A DNA stretch of 16,683 bases, taken from positions 1 to 16,683 of the forward strand of contig CAIYOB010000413.1 in NCBI GenBank assembly GCA_903927685.1, read 5' to 3'. A program made the position numbers and the translations under genes. Source of the DNA: an uncultured Planctomycetaceae bacterium (GTDB taxonomy: Bacteria > Planctomycetota > Planctomycetia > Pirellulales > Pirellulaceae). Positions 8,462-15,322 of the stretch are shown piece by piece. The notes beneath the pieces were generated by a model that did not search any database, was not told where the DNA came from, and saw nothing but the letters and a program-made list of their open reading frames with translations. Each line of letters starts with the position of its first letter. Positions within the stretch are counted from its first letter, which is position 1.

Positions 8462-8610
8462 GGCGGGTTATAAATGGTGGGTTATAAATAGGCTGCAAGT
8501 ACGAAGAGACATGGTCCGGGAAAGTCTCATTCGTACCCTGCGCAACGCTCTTCCATTTATAACCCGCCATTCAAAACCCTCGATTTATAACCCCACATTT
8601 ATAACCCGCC
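8462..8610. repeat. Palindromic array of 14-bp repeats around a stem-loop
   Basis: The unit is ATTTATAACCCGCC. Four head-to-tail copies start at 8555, 8569, 8583 and 8597; the 8569 copy is degenerate (ATTCAAAACCCTCG). Two copies in the opposite orientation (GGCGGGTTATAAAT, GGTGGGTTATAAAT) start at 8462 and 8476. Every adjacent pair is exactly 14 bp apart. Between the two sets, 8499-8510 and 8524-8536 form a 12-bp stem with one bulged base. The element fills most of the 312-bp gap 8416-8727, which has no gene. It could be a REP/MITE-like element, a cluster of regulator-binding sites ahead of the operon starting at 8728, or a transcript-level hairpin. The unit was not noticed elsewhere in the window. 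Confidence 0.75.
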
Positions 8611-8727
8611 TCTTCCCTGTCGCACCGTCGTCTCCTATCTTTTGCAGCCAATGAGTTGCCCCAAACACTAGAATTCCAAACGCAGATTGATCCCACGACA
8701 CCCAAACCCAAGAGAGGACCTATCCCG

Positions 8728-9432
8728 ATGACCGAATCCCAATCCAATTCCATTTCCCGCCGGAGCATGTTGATCGGCACCGCCACTGCGACCGGCGCGG
8801 CCTTGGCCGTTCAGGGCCTGCACGCCGCCGAAACAGCCGCCCCGTGCTGTGCCGCGTCGGCCGTCAAGACGTACAAGAGCGCTGACTTCTACGATGCTGA
8901 CGGCAAGTTCCTGGAAGACAAGGCCAAGGAAGCCTATTTCGACATGTTCCGCCGTTTTCAGTATCCAATTTCGGACAAACTCCAGAAGGAAATGTGGATC
9001 CTGGACTTCGGCCTGAACGACTTTGCGAACGTCGGCATGGCGGGCATCTTCTGGCTGAACCGCCAAGACTACAACTACTTCGGCCACGAGATCTACCTGC
9101 TGCCTGGCCAGATGATTCCTGAACATTGCCACTTGGCCACCGACAAAGGCGCGCCGAAGATGGAATCCTGGCAGCCGCGGCGGGGGATGATCTACACCTT
9201 TGGCGAAGGCGAGCCGACGCCGGACTTGATCGACAAGATCCCCGCCAGCCAGCGGGCGATCGTCAAGTCGCGGCACTGCCAGCCCCTGGGCATCGACGAA
9301 CTGGGAGACCTGAACCGCTTGACGGCATGGCATTTCATGGTCGCCGGCCCGGAAGGCGCACTGGTCACCGAGTACGGCACGTTCCACGACATGGACGGGC
9401 TGCGGTTCTCCAATCCCAAGGCCAAGCTGTAA
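8728..9432 (+). CDS. Tat-exported cupin protein, D-lyxose-isomerase-like
   Basis: 234 residues. The ATG at 8728 is preferred over upstream in-frame starts because AGAGAGGA precedes it by about nine bases and a twin-arginine leader follows directly. The leader is ISRRSML (Arg11-Arg12) with a hydrophobic alanine-rich stretch to LHAAE (31-35). The mature part has the first cupin motif PEHCH (131-135) followed by K144 and E146, and a late histidine in TEYGTFHD (H220). This metal-ligand pattern resembles the D-lyxose/D-mannose isomerase cupin family. Isomerisation of an aldose or ketose is inferred from the fold and from the neighbouring dehydrogenase and aldolase genes; another cupin function is possible. 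A Tat leader is unusual for an intracellular sugar isomerase, as the next two gene products look cytoplasmic. It is the first gene of the likely operon. Confidence 0.75.
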   Translation: MTESQSNSISRRSMLIGTATATGAALAVQGLHAAETAAPCCAASAVKTYKSADFYDADGKFLEDKAKEAYFDMFRRFQYPISDKLQKEMWILDFGLNDFANVGMAGIFWLNRQDYNYFGHEIYLLPGQMIPEHCHLATDKGAPKMESWQPRRGMIYTFGEGEPTPDLIDKIPASQRAIVKSRHCQPLGIDELGDLNRLTAWHFMVAGPEGALVTEYGTFHDMDGLRFSNPKAKL

Positions 9433-9478
9433 CGGACCGTCAGAGGCCCGCTTACTCAGACAACAAGGACTTTCGAGC

Positions 9479-10414
9479 ATGTCCGACCTCTCCCTGTTCG
9501 ATCTGACGGGCAAGAAAGCCCTGGTCACCGGCGCCGCGGTGGGCATCGGCCGCGGCTGTGCGGTCGCCCTGGCCCGGGCCGGTGCCGACGTCGCGATCGT
9601 TGATCTGAACGCCTCGGCCGGCGAGCAGACGGCTGACGAGATCCGCGCCCTGGGTCGCGACTCGTTGTTCGTCTCCTGCGATGTCACGCACAAGGACCAG
9701 GTTCAAGCCATGGTCCAGCGCGTCGCCGCCCGGTTCGGACGGCTGGACATCGCCGTGAACAATGCCGGCATCGGCATTCTGGGGGCGGACGAGGAGATCG
9801 ACCAAGCGGCCTGGGACCGGGTGATCGCCGTCAACTTGACCGGCGTGTTCCTGTGCGCCCAGGCCGAGGCTCAGCAGTTCCTCCGCCAATCGCCGGTCGA
9901 AGGCAAGATCATCAATCTCGCTTCGATGTCGGCGACGATCTGCAACTGCAACGCGTCGTACAACGGCTCCAAGGCCGGCGTGGTGCAGATGACGAGGATG
10001 CTGGCCGCCGAGTGGGGCCGCTACAATCTCAACGTCAATTGCATCAGCCCCAGCTATGTGCTGACGCCGATGCACGCCTCGACACCCGTCGTGGTCCGCC
10101 AGCGGATCCGCGAGTTGACGCCGCTGGGCCACGTCCAGCGCCCCGAGGATTTGTACGGGGCCGCAATCTTCCTGGCCTCCGCCGCGTCGAACTACGTCAC
10201 CGGCCACGACCTGATGGTCGACGGCGGTCATACACTGAACGCCTGGCTGACGCCCCTGTCCAGGGCCGTGCCCCCGCGGGTCAGTCCCGAGCAGGAAACC
10301 GTCCAACTGAAACATGACCTGGATGTCCTCGGCCTGCCCTACGACGCCGACGGCATCAACCCGACCGTACACCCGGAAATCGCCGATGCGTTCAAGGCCG
10401 CCTTCGGGGCCTAG
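9479..10414 (+). CDS. SDR-family NAD-dependent oxidoreductase
   Basis: A 311-residue classical short-chain dehydrogenase/reductase. The cofactor motif TGAAVGIG lies at 17-24, Asp42 at the end of the second strand favours NAD(H) over NADP(H), NNAG is at 94-97, and the catalytic pair is Tyr161/Lys165 (YNGSK). The serine stretch ASMS (148-151) stands 10-12 residues before the tyrosine, slightly closer than the usual 13, so the intervening loop is short. A C-terminal extension of about 50 residues follows the usual DGGH ending. AAGGA precedes the ATG by nine bases, 46 bp after the isomerase-like gene. It probably oxidises a sugar or polyol; similar SDRs include arabinitol and sorbose-type enzymes, but the substrate cannot be assigned. 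Confidence 0.88.
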   Translation: MSDLSLFDLTGKKALVTGAAVGIGRGCAVALARAGADVAIVDLNASAGEQTADEIRALGRDSLFVSCDVTHKDQVQAMVQRVAARFGRLDIAVNNAGIGILGADEEIDQAAWDRVIAVNLTGVFLCAQAEAQQFLRQSPVEGKIINLASMSATICNCNASYNGSKAGVVQMTRMLAAEWGRYNLNVNCISPSYVLTPMHASTPVVVRQRIRELTPLGHVQRPEDLYGAAIFLASAASNYVTGHDLMVDGGHTLNAWLTPLSRAVPPRVSPEQETVQLKHDLDVLGLPYDADGINPTVHPEIADAFKAAFGA

Positions 10415-10436
10415 TGCGCCGTTGAGGAGTACGACT

Positions 10437-11129
10437 TTGCTGCTGACCGCCGCCCAACTCGCCCGCCGGATGGACTTGAGCGCCGTGCGGACCGACGTCG
10501 ACTTGGCCGAAGTCCGCCAGTTGGCCGACACCGCCAAGCGGTACCATTGCGTTTGCGCCTTTGTGCTGCCCTGCTACCTGCCCGAACTGAGAACCCTGCT
10601 GGCCGACGCGCCCGACGTCGGCGTGGGGGCGGTTGCCGGGTTCCCGTCGGGGGCGACCAGCACGGCGATGAAAGCCGCCGAGGCCCGCCAGCAGATCGAC
10701 CAAGGCGCGACCGAGGTCGACATGGTGATCAACGTCGGCATGCTTCGCTCGGGCCGGGACCAGTACGTCGAGGATGACGTCCGGGCGGTGGTGGCCGCGG
10801 CCAGCGGGGTGCCGGTGAAAGTGATCCTGGAAGCCCACTATTTGAACGACGACCAGATTGTCCGTGGCAGTCAGTTGGCGGTCCGCGCCGGGGCGGCGTT
10901 CGTCAAGACCGGCACAGGCTGGGCGCCGACCGGCGCTACGCTGCATAACGTGCGGCTGATCAAGTCGGCAATCGGCGACACGGCGCAGATCAAAGCCGCC
11001 GGCGGGGTTCGCGACCTGCAGACCGTGGCCGACATGCTCCGCCTGGGCGTCACCCGCTTCGGCGTCGGCCTGGCCTCCGCCGTCAAGATCCTGGACGACT
11101 GTGCCGCGGCTGGCGGAATCGAAGTGTAG
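10437..11129 (+). CDS. deoC: Deoxyribose-phosphate aldolase (DeoC family)
   Basis: 230 residues if translation starts at the TTG at 10437, chosen because GAGGAG (10424-10429) lies seven bases upstream and the DeoC fold begins there. The frame is open further upstream but that part overlaps the SDR gene and shows no homology. The family core is clear: GFPSGATST, then VDMVINVG with Asp95, the Schiff-base lysine Lys157 in FVKTGTGW, and Lys186 in IKAAGGVR. These correspond to Asp102, Lys167 and Lys201 of the E. coli enzyme. The KTGTGW stretch departs from the usual KTSTG. The known reaction is reversible cleavage of 2-deoxyribose 5-phosphate to glyceraldehyde 3-phosphate and acetaldehyde; a related aldol substrate is possible given the operon. 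It follows the SDR after 22 bp. Confidence 0.88.
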   Translation: MLLTAAQLARRMDLSAVRTDVDLAEVRQLADTAKRYHCVCAFVLPCYLPELRTLLADAPDVGVGAVAGFPSGATSTAMKAAEARQQIDQGATEVDMVINVGMLRSGRDQYVEDDVRAVVAAASGVPVKVILEAHYLNDDQIVRGSQLAVRAGAAFVKTGTGWAPTGATLHNVRLIKSAIGDTAQIKAAGGVRDLQTVADMLRLGVTRFGVGLASAVKILDDCAAAGGIEV

Positions 11130-11132
11130 ATC

Positions 11133-11609
11133 ATGGCCACGCAGTCACCTCTGGAAACGTATGTCGAACAGTTGGTGCAGGTGGGCCGGGTGTTCGAGCT
11201 GTACTCGGACCGGATTGTCATCTCGGCCAAGTGGTGGTGGGGCCGGCCGTTCGAGACCACGGTGCCGCTGGCGTCGTTGAGCCCGGATTGCGGTTTCCAG
11301 CTGATCCGCTACCGGCTGTTCAAGCACAGCGTCCTGGCCTTTGCGATCGGCGTCGCGTTGGCGGTGCTGGGCGGGCGTTCCGACGGCAGTGCCCTGCAAC
11401 AGGCCGCGTTCTTCGGCGGCTGGTTGGTCGCCTCCGCCGGGCTGGTCATGGGCGCCATGACGTACCAACGCGTCGTTTTTGCGCGGTTTCCGCGCCGGGG
11501 CGGCGGCCGCGGCGGACTGGACATCGCCTGCAGCGGGCCCGACCGGGCGCGGTTCGAAGAGTTCGTCAAGCGGGTCCAGCGGCAGATCCGCAAGCACCCT
11601 AAGACGTAA
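11133..11609 (+). CDS. Small two-helix membrane protein of unknown function
   Basis: 158 residues. The ATG lies three bases after the deoC stop with no clear Shine-Dalgarno, so translational coupling is likely. Residues 1-64 are soluble, with a tryptophan-rich WWWG at 34-37. Two hydrophobic helices follow at about 65-80 and 91-111. The basic tail includes a glycine/arginine-rich stretch (116-128) and an amphipathic end (FEEFVKRVQRQIRK). I do not recognise a family. The N-terminal part could be a PH-like beta domain, but this is a guess. It is probably the last gene of the operon that starts at 8728. Confidence 0.65.
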   Translation: MATQSPLETYVEQLVQVGRVFELYSDRIVISAKWWWGRPFETTVPLASLSPDCGFQLIRYRLFKHSVLAFAIGVALAVLGGRSDGSALQQAAFFGGWLVASAGLVMGAMTYQRVVFARFPRRGGGRGGLDIACSGPDRARFEEFVKRVQRQIRKHPKT

Positions 11610-11734
11610 CCGAGCAACGCCCTCGCAAGGCCAATAGACGAAATCCCATCCGTGAAATCCGTGGTCGGACTGTGATGCTGTTGGCGAGACGCGGAGGGGG
11701 CCTTCCCGGGCTACTCGATTGAAAAAGGCTCAGT

Positions 11735-11998
11735 ATGCCGTCTCCAGGGACAAAGGCGGATGAAGGTCTCGTTTTGCCTTCGTCGTCCTTCCTCATCGAA
11801 AGAACTCGCTTGCTGGCCGATGATCTGGTCCGGCTCGTGGAGGAAGAACAGAACGACCGGGAACTGCGGCAGCTTCACCCGGAACTAACGCCAGCGGACT
11901 GGGAGGCCATCCGGCAGTATGCGTGCTGCCTGCGGAACTGCGGCAATCCTTCGGCGGCTGGGCCGCCGAGGACGCTGAGGAATCGGACAAATTGTTGA
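11735..11998 (+). CDS. Short doubtful ORF, probably a frameshifted remnant
   Basis: 87 codons. Residues about 20-63 look protein-like (LLADDLVRLVEEEQNDRELRQ, then LTPADWEAIRQYA), whereas the cysteine/arginine-rich end does not. At about 11921-11926 plausible coding moves to another frame, which continues LPAELRQSFGGWAAEDAEES to about 12000. A single small gene with one frameshift would explain both parts. The helical, acidic character suits a small antitoxin-like or regulatory protein, but no family is recognised. No good ribosome-binding site was seen. Confidence 0.35.
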   Translation: MPSPGTKADEGLVLPSSSFLIERTRLLADDLVRLVEEEQNDRELRQLHPELTPADWEAIRQYACCLRNCGNPSAAGPPRTLRNRTNC

Positions 11999-12185
11999 CG
12001 GCGTTGGCGGCTTGCAGTAGATTGCCGCGATGCCACGACCAGTCCGGGGCGTTCTTTGGGGATCTACCAACCCAAGCCCGCCGCACGAGCGAGGGACTGG
12101 GCCGCCGCAGATCAACCGCGGGCTTCTCACGCAAGCGTTGCGGGTTGGCGAGGTCCCGGACCGTGCTTTGCAAGGATGAAAACCT

Positions 12186-14477
12186 ATGATCGACCTCAGG
12201 CAACAAGTTCGCGGGCTGCTGGCTCTGCTCGCCGTCGCGATCGTCTCGTCCGTCACGCTCGCCGCGCCGCCGCAAATCCCGTCGCTGCCGTGGCAGCAAC
12301 GCTCCGACTGGATCAATGTCAAAACGGACGTCGAACCGCGTGCCGTCGGCGATGGCCGGGCGGACGATACGGCCGCCATTCAGCAAGCGTTCCGCGGCGT
12401 GCGGGACGGTTCCGTCCTGTATTTTCCGCCGGGGACGTACCGGCTCACCCAGCCGATCTCCGTCCGGAACCCCAGCGGCGCGCGGTGGATCGGCGGGCTC
12501 GTGATCGGTCACGGGCGCGATTCGAAGTTCGTCTGGGACGGCGCCGCGGGCGGGCGGATGTTCGTGCTGGACGGCGTCGCCTATTCGCGGTTCATCGGCT
12601 TCGAGTTGGATGGCCGCGGCACAGCGTCCGTCGGATTCCACTACGAAGCGGTCGCCGGATTTCAGACGGAAGTCACCCACCGGCATCTGGCGTTTCGCTC
12701 GTTCACCGATGCGGCCGTGTTGGAGCAGCACCCGGCAAGCGGCCAGGCGCTGGCCGAGACGACGTTCGAGAACTGCCTGTTCGAGGACTGCGAGCGGGGT
12801 GTCGCGTTCCTGCAGTTCAACGACTACGACTACACGTTCGACGGCTGCGAATTCCGCCGCTGCGGCGTGGGGCTCGATAACGTCCACGGGAATTTCTACG
12901 TCCGCAATTGCCACTTCGAAGCCAGCCGCGTCGTCGACATCCGCGATTGGTCGGAGCATTGTAGCTCGATTCGCCGCACGACGTCGCGCGGTTCGCAGGC
13001 GTTTGTGCAACGGATTTCGACGGTCGCGTCGCTGACGATCCAGGATTGCCACGTCGCCGGCTGGAAGAATCCGGAAGGGGCGATCCTGCTCTCGCGCCCG
13101 CCGGTGCTGCTGTTCGATTGCGTGTTCACGGATCCGCCTCAGGACGCCGTGAAAAAGGACTTGGCGCCGGTTCGTGTCCACAGTCAAGACCAACGGCTGC
13201 TCGTCTCGAACAACCGGGCCAGCGGCACTGCGGGTCTGACTCAGGGTCCGCAGCCGCTGCTGCTGGAGATTCCCGCCGGCCAGTGCCAGGGCGTGGTCCA
13301 GGGCTCCGGCCAGAGTTTTCTCCGCGAGACGGTGACGGTGCCGAAACGAGTCTTCGACGCGCGCCGCGATTTCGGCGCGCAGGGCGACGGCCGGGCCGAC
13401 GACACGGACGCGATTCAAAAGACGATCGACGCAGCCGCGGCGGCGGCGGGTGACGCGATCGCGTATTTGCCGAGCGGCAACTACGTCATCCGCCAGACGC
13501 TGAAAATCACCGGCCAGCGATTCTCTGTCGGCGGCAGCGGCTGGGGGACGAAGCTGCTGTGGCGCGGCCCGGCCGACGGCGTGATGGTCGAGATTCGCGA
13601 TCCGCGGCACGTCACGCTGGAGGAGCTGATGATCGGCTCGCACGATGCCGGGCCGATGAACAACGGCATCGACATTCAGCAGTTCGGCTCGGCCCAGTCG
13701 TCGCACATGACGTACGACGGCGTGTATGTGTTCGGCATGTACCAAAAAGAGCCGTTGCGCAAAGGCGTGCGGTTCACGAACCTGACGCAGCACGACGTGG
13801 TCGTCATGCCGCACATCCAGGGCAACCTGCGATTCACGAACTGCGGCCGCGCGACCGTGCTGGCGAATTGCAGCTACGAGGGTTCGGTGGTGGTCGACGG
13901 CCAGGACCCGGCTCGCGACGGGCTGCTCGGGTTCCAAACGCGGCTGGCGACGGTCGTCACGCATGGGCTGTACCTGCGCGACAGCCACAGCATCGTGATG
14001 AGCGACTTCTACGTCGAGCAGGCGGACAACGGCTACCAGTTCGAAGGCTCGGCGGATGACCCGCCGGGGCGTGCGACCATCACGGGGGCGAAGTTCCACT
14101 CGTTCGAATCGCCCGACCCGGCGAAGAACACGCTGATCGACATCCGCAATTACCGCGGCGAGCTGTTCATCGGGCCGTACCAGTTCTATCAGGACCCCAA
14201 GAAGATGCGGATGAAGCAGCAGGGCTCGAACCCCGTGGAGCTGCTGCTATTGGCCGGCAGTTGGTACGGGGCGAAGCCGGACGCGCAACTCGGACCGTCC
14301 GCAAAGATCGCGTACATCGGCAACGAGTTCTATGGGACGGGGGCCGACGGCGAGCCAGCCACGGACCGTGCCGCCTTCCTGGAACTGCCCACCGAGGCGA
14401 CCTTGGCCAAGCTCCGCGCGGCACTGGACGATTTGCGGCGGCTTGGGGAGGCGGATCTGCGGTTGAATCATCCGTAG
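12186..14477 (+). CDS. Secreted protein with two pectate-lyase-3-type beta-helix domains
   Basis: 763 residues. AAGGA precedes the ATG by nine bases, and a Sec signal peptide spans residues 1-27 (hydrophobic 11-25). The chain contains the start of a right-handed beta-helix twice: GDGRADDT at 55-62 followed by FPPGTYRL (80-87), and the identical GDGRADDT at 400-407 followed by YLPSGNY. This opening belongs to the pectate lyase superfamily 3 (Pfam Pectate_lyase_3), as in GH55 glucanases, which also pair two such helices. Many asparagine and glycine turn repeats lie between (NCLFEDCERG, FDGCEFRRCG, VRNCHFEAS). A polysaccharide-binding or -cleaving role outside the cytoplasm is inferred; no catalytic residues could be assigned. 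It stands alone, after decayed sequence. Confidence 0.85.
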   Translation: MIDLRQQVRGLLALLAVAIVSSVTLAAPPQIPSLPWQQRSDWINVKTDVEPRAVGDGRADDTAAIQQAFRGVRDGSVLYFPPGTYRLTQPISVRNPSGARWIGGLVIGHGRDSKFVWDGAAGGRMFVLDGVAYSRFIGFELDGRGTASVGFHYEAVAGFQTEVTHRHLAFRSFTDAAVLEQHPASGQALAETTFENCLFEDCERGVAFLQFNDYDYTFDGCEFRRCGVGLDNVHGNFYVRNCHFEASRVVDIRDWSEHCSSIRRTTSRGSQAFVQRISTVASLTIQDCHVAGWKNPEGAILLSRPPVLLFDCVFTDPPQDAVKKDLAPVRVHSQDQRLLVSNNRASGTAGLTQGPQPLLLEIPAGQCQGVVQGSGQSFLRETVTVPKRVFDARRDFGAQGDGRADDTDAIQKTIDAAAAAAGDAIAYLPSGNYVIRQTLKITGQRFSVGGSGWGTKLLWRGPADGVMVEIRDPRHVTLEELMIGSHDAGPMNNGIDIQQFGSAQSSHMTYDGVYVFGMYQKEPLRKGVRFTNLTQHDVVVMPHIQGNLRFTNCGRATVLANCSYEGSVVVDGQDPARDGLLGFQTRLATVVTHGLYLRDSHSIVMSDFYVEQADNGYQFEGSADDPPGRATITGAKFHSFESPDPAKNTLIDIRNYRGELFIGPYQFYQDPKKMRMKQQGSNPVELLLLAGSWYGAKPDAQLGPSAKIAYIGNEFYGTGADGEPATDRAAFLELPTEATLAKLRAALDDLRRLGEADLRLNHP

Positions 14478-14536
14478 ATGGTCAGGAGACTCTGGATGGT
14501 TGGGACGAAGGGCGTCCTCACCAGAGAGCATGGCTC

Positions 14537-14707
14537 CTGGTCACCACCAATCCCGACTCGCTCACCGCGGAGGGCCGCGACTACTACGCCTTGCGGACCG
14601 ATCAAGTGCTGGAGCATACCGAACTCACGTTGAGCTTGGTGGACAAAGCCCGCCGCAAGGCCCTGGCTAAGGCCCGCCGCCTGCTGAACAAGGATCACCT
14701 CGCCTGA
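14537..14707 (+). pseudogene. Orphan 3' coding fragment
   Basis: The frame ending at the TGA at 14707 reads like genuine protein only in its last ~57 codons: LLVTTNPDSLTAEG, then RTDQVLEHTELTLSL and a lysine/arginine-rich helix ending in LLNKDHLA. Upstream the frame is open but runs antisense-like through the end of the beta-helix gene, and no ATG or Shine-Dalgarno is suitably placed. It is best read as the surviving C-terminus of a lost gene. No family is recognised. Confidence 0.3.
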
Positions 14708-14759
14708 CCGCCCCACGCTGGCCCCGCCCCGACCGGCCCCTTGCATCTGAATTGCAGCG

Positions 14760-14853
14760 AGGAGGTGACGTGGACTGGCTGACCTTTCGGGTTACACGTA
14801 GGATGTTGAACATGGTCGCTCGTCCGAGAGACAGCACTCCACAACGACGCTGA
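14760..14853 (+). CDS. Possible 27-residue leader-type mini-ORF with strong ribosome-binding site
   Basis: AGGAGGTGA at 14760-14768 is a full nine-base match to the usual 16S anti-Shine-Dalgarno, stronger than at any other start in this window. A GTG at 14770 opens a 27-codon frame (VDWLTFRVTRR start, TGA at 14851-14853). The spacing is short. An in-frame ATG at 14803 lies too far away. The frame ends 19 bases before the next start (TTG at 14873), and the small hairpin CGCTG-AAC-CAGCG (14848-14860) lies between them, so a leader peptide coupled to that gene is conceivable. Confidence 0.25.
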
Positions 14854-14872
14854 ACCAGCGCCGGAGCACACT

Positions 14873-15298
14873 TTGGAGCAATCGATCTCTGCAACCCGCA
14901 TCCGCTGGCGCCGGCAATGGCACTGCGTCCTGCTCTGTCTGCTGGCGAGTGCGGATGTCGGCCTGACGTTGAACGGCCAGCCTGCTCGGTATTGGCAGGG
15001 GGAATGGCATGTGGTTGACGAGGCGAACCCGCTGGGGCGCTGGCTGCTGCATGTTCACCCGCTGGCTCTGGGGCTGACTGTCCTGGTCGAGACGGCGCTG
15101 GCTGGCATCCTGCTGGTCGTCTGGCCCACGCAGCGCAGCTCGCGGTTCGTCGTCCTGCTGGCCGCACTCCATGCCCTCGGCGCCGCAAGTTGGCTGACGC
15201 GTTTCGGGCCGTTGGGCTGCGTCTCCGCATGCCTGCTCCTGGCTGTCACGCTGCATTTCGCCGGCGTGCTGTGGCGGACCGATTCACCCTTGGGATAG
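14873..15298 (+). CDS. Four-helix membrane protein, DUF5658-like
   Basis: 141 residues from a TTG start, with GGAG at 14862-14865 placed seven bases upstream; no in-frame ATG is available at the N-terminus. Four hydrophobic segments lie at about 17-33, 63-84, 91-108 and 112-134. Helix 1 carries Asp28 and Thr32, and the following loop has DEANPLG (49-55). A D..xT helix followed by EANPL is the hallmark of the DUF5658 family of small bacterial membrane proteins, whose function is unknown. The N-terminus is basic, which suggests it stays in the cytoplasm. The downstream WD40 frame begins 25 bases later, but that frame looks degenerate. Confidence 0.65.
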   Translation: MEQSISATRIRWRRQWHCVLLCLLASADVGLTLNGQPARYWQGEWHVVDEANPLGRWLLHVHPLALGLTVLVETALAGILLVVWPTQRSSRFVVLLAALHALGAASWLTRFGPLGCVSACLLLAVTLHFAGVLWRTDSPLG

Positions 15299-15322
15299 GG
15301 TGGGATATCAGAGTGACGAGCG

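Noticed and set aside
8462..8610. CRISPR array
   Set aside because: The repeats are only 14 bp, directly adjacent with no spacers, and occur in both orientations; no cas gene is nearby.
8728..11609. Bacterial microcompartment operon for fucose/rhamnose use
   Set aside because: No shell protein, PduL or aldehyde dehydrogenase gene is present; DeoC and an SDR alone are not diagnostic.
11599..11796. 65-codon minus-strand ORF
   Set aside because: It translates the dispersed ATCCGTG-type repeat, a frequent source of false small proteins.
11793..14099. 768-codon minus-strand frame opposite the beta-helix gene
   Set aside because: Arginine- and histidine-rich shadow with no domains; the plus-strand frame has a signal peptide, a Shine-Dalgarno and duplicated motifs.
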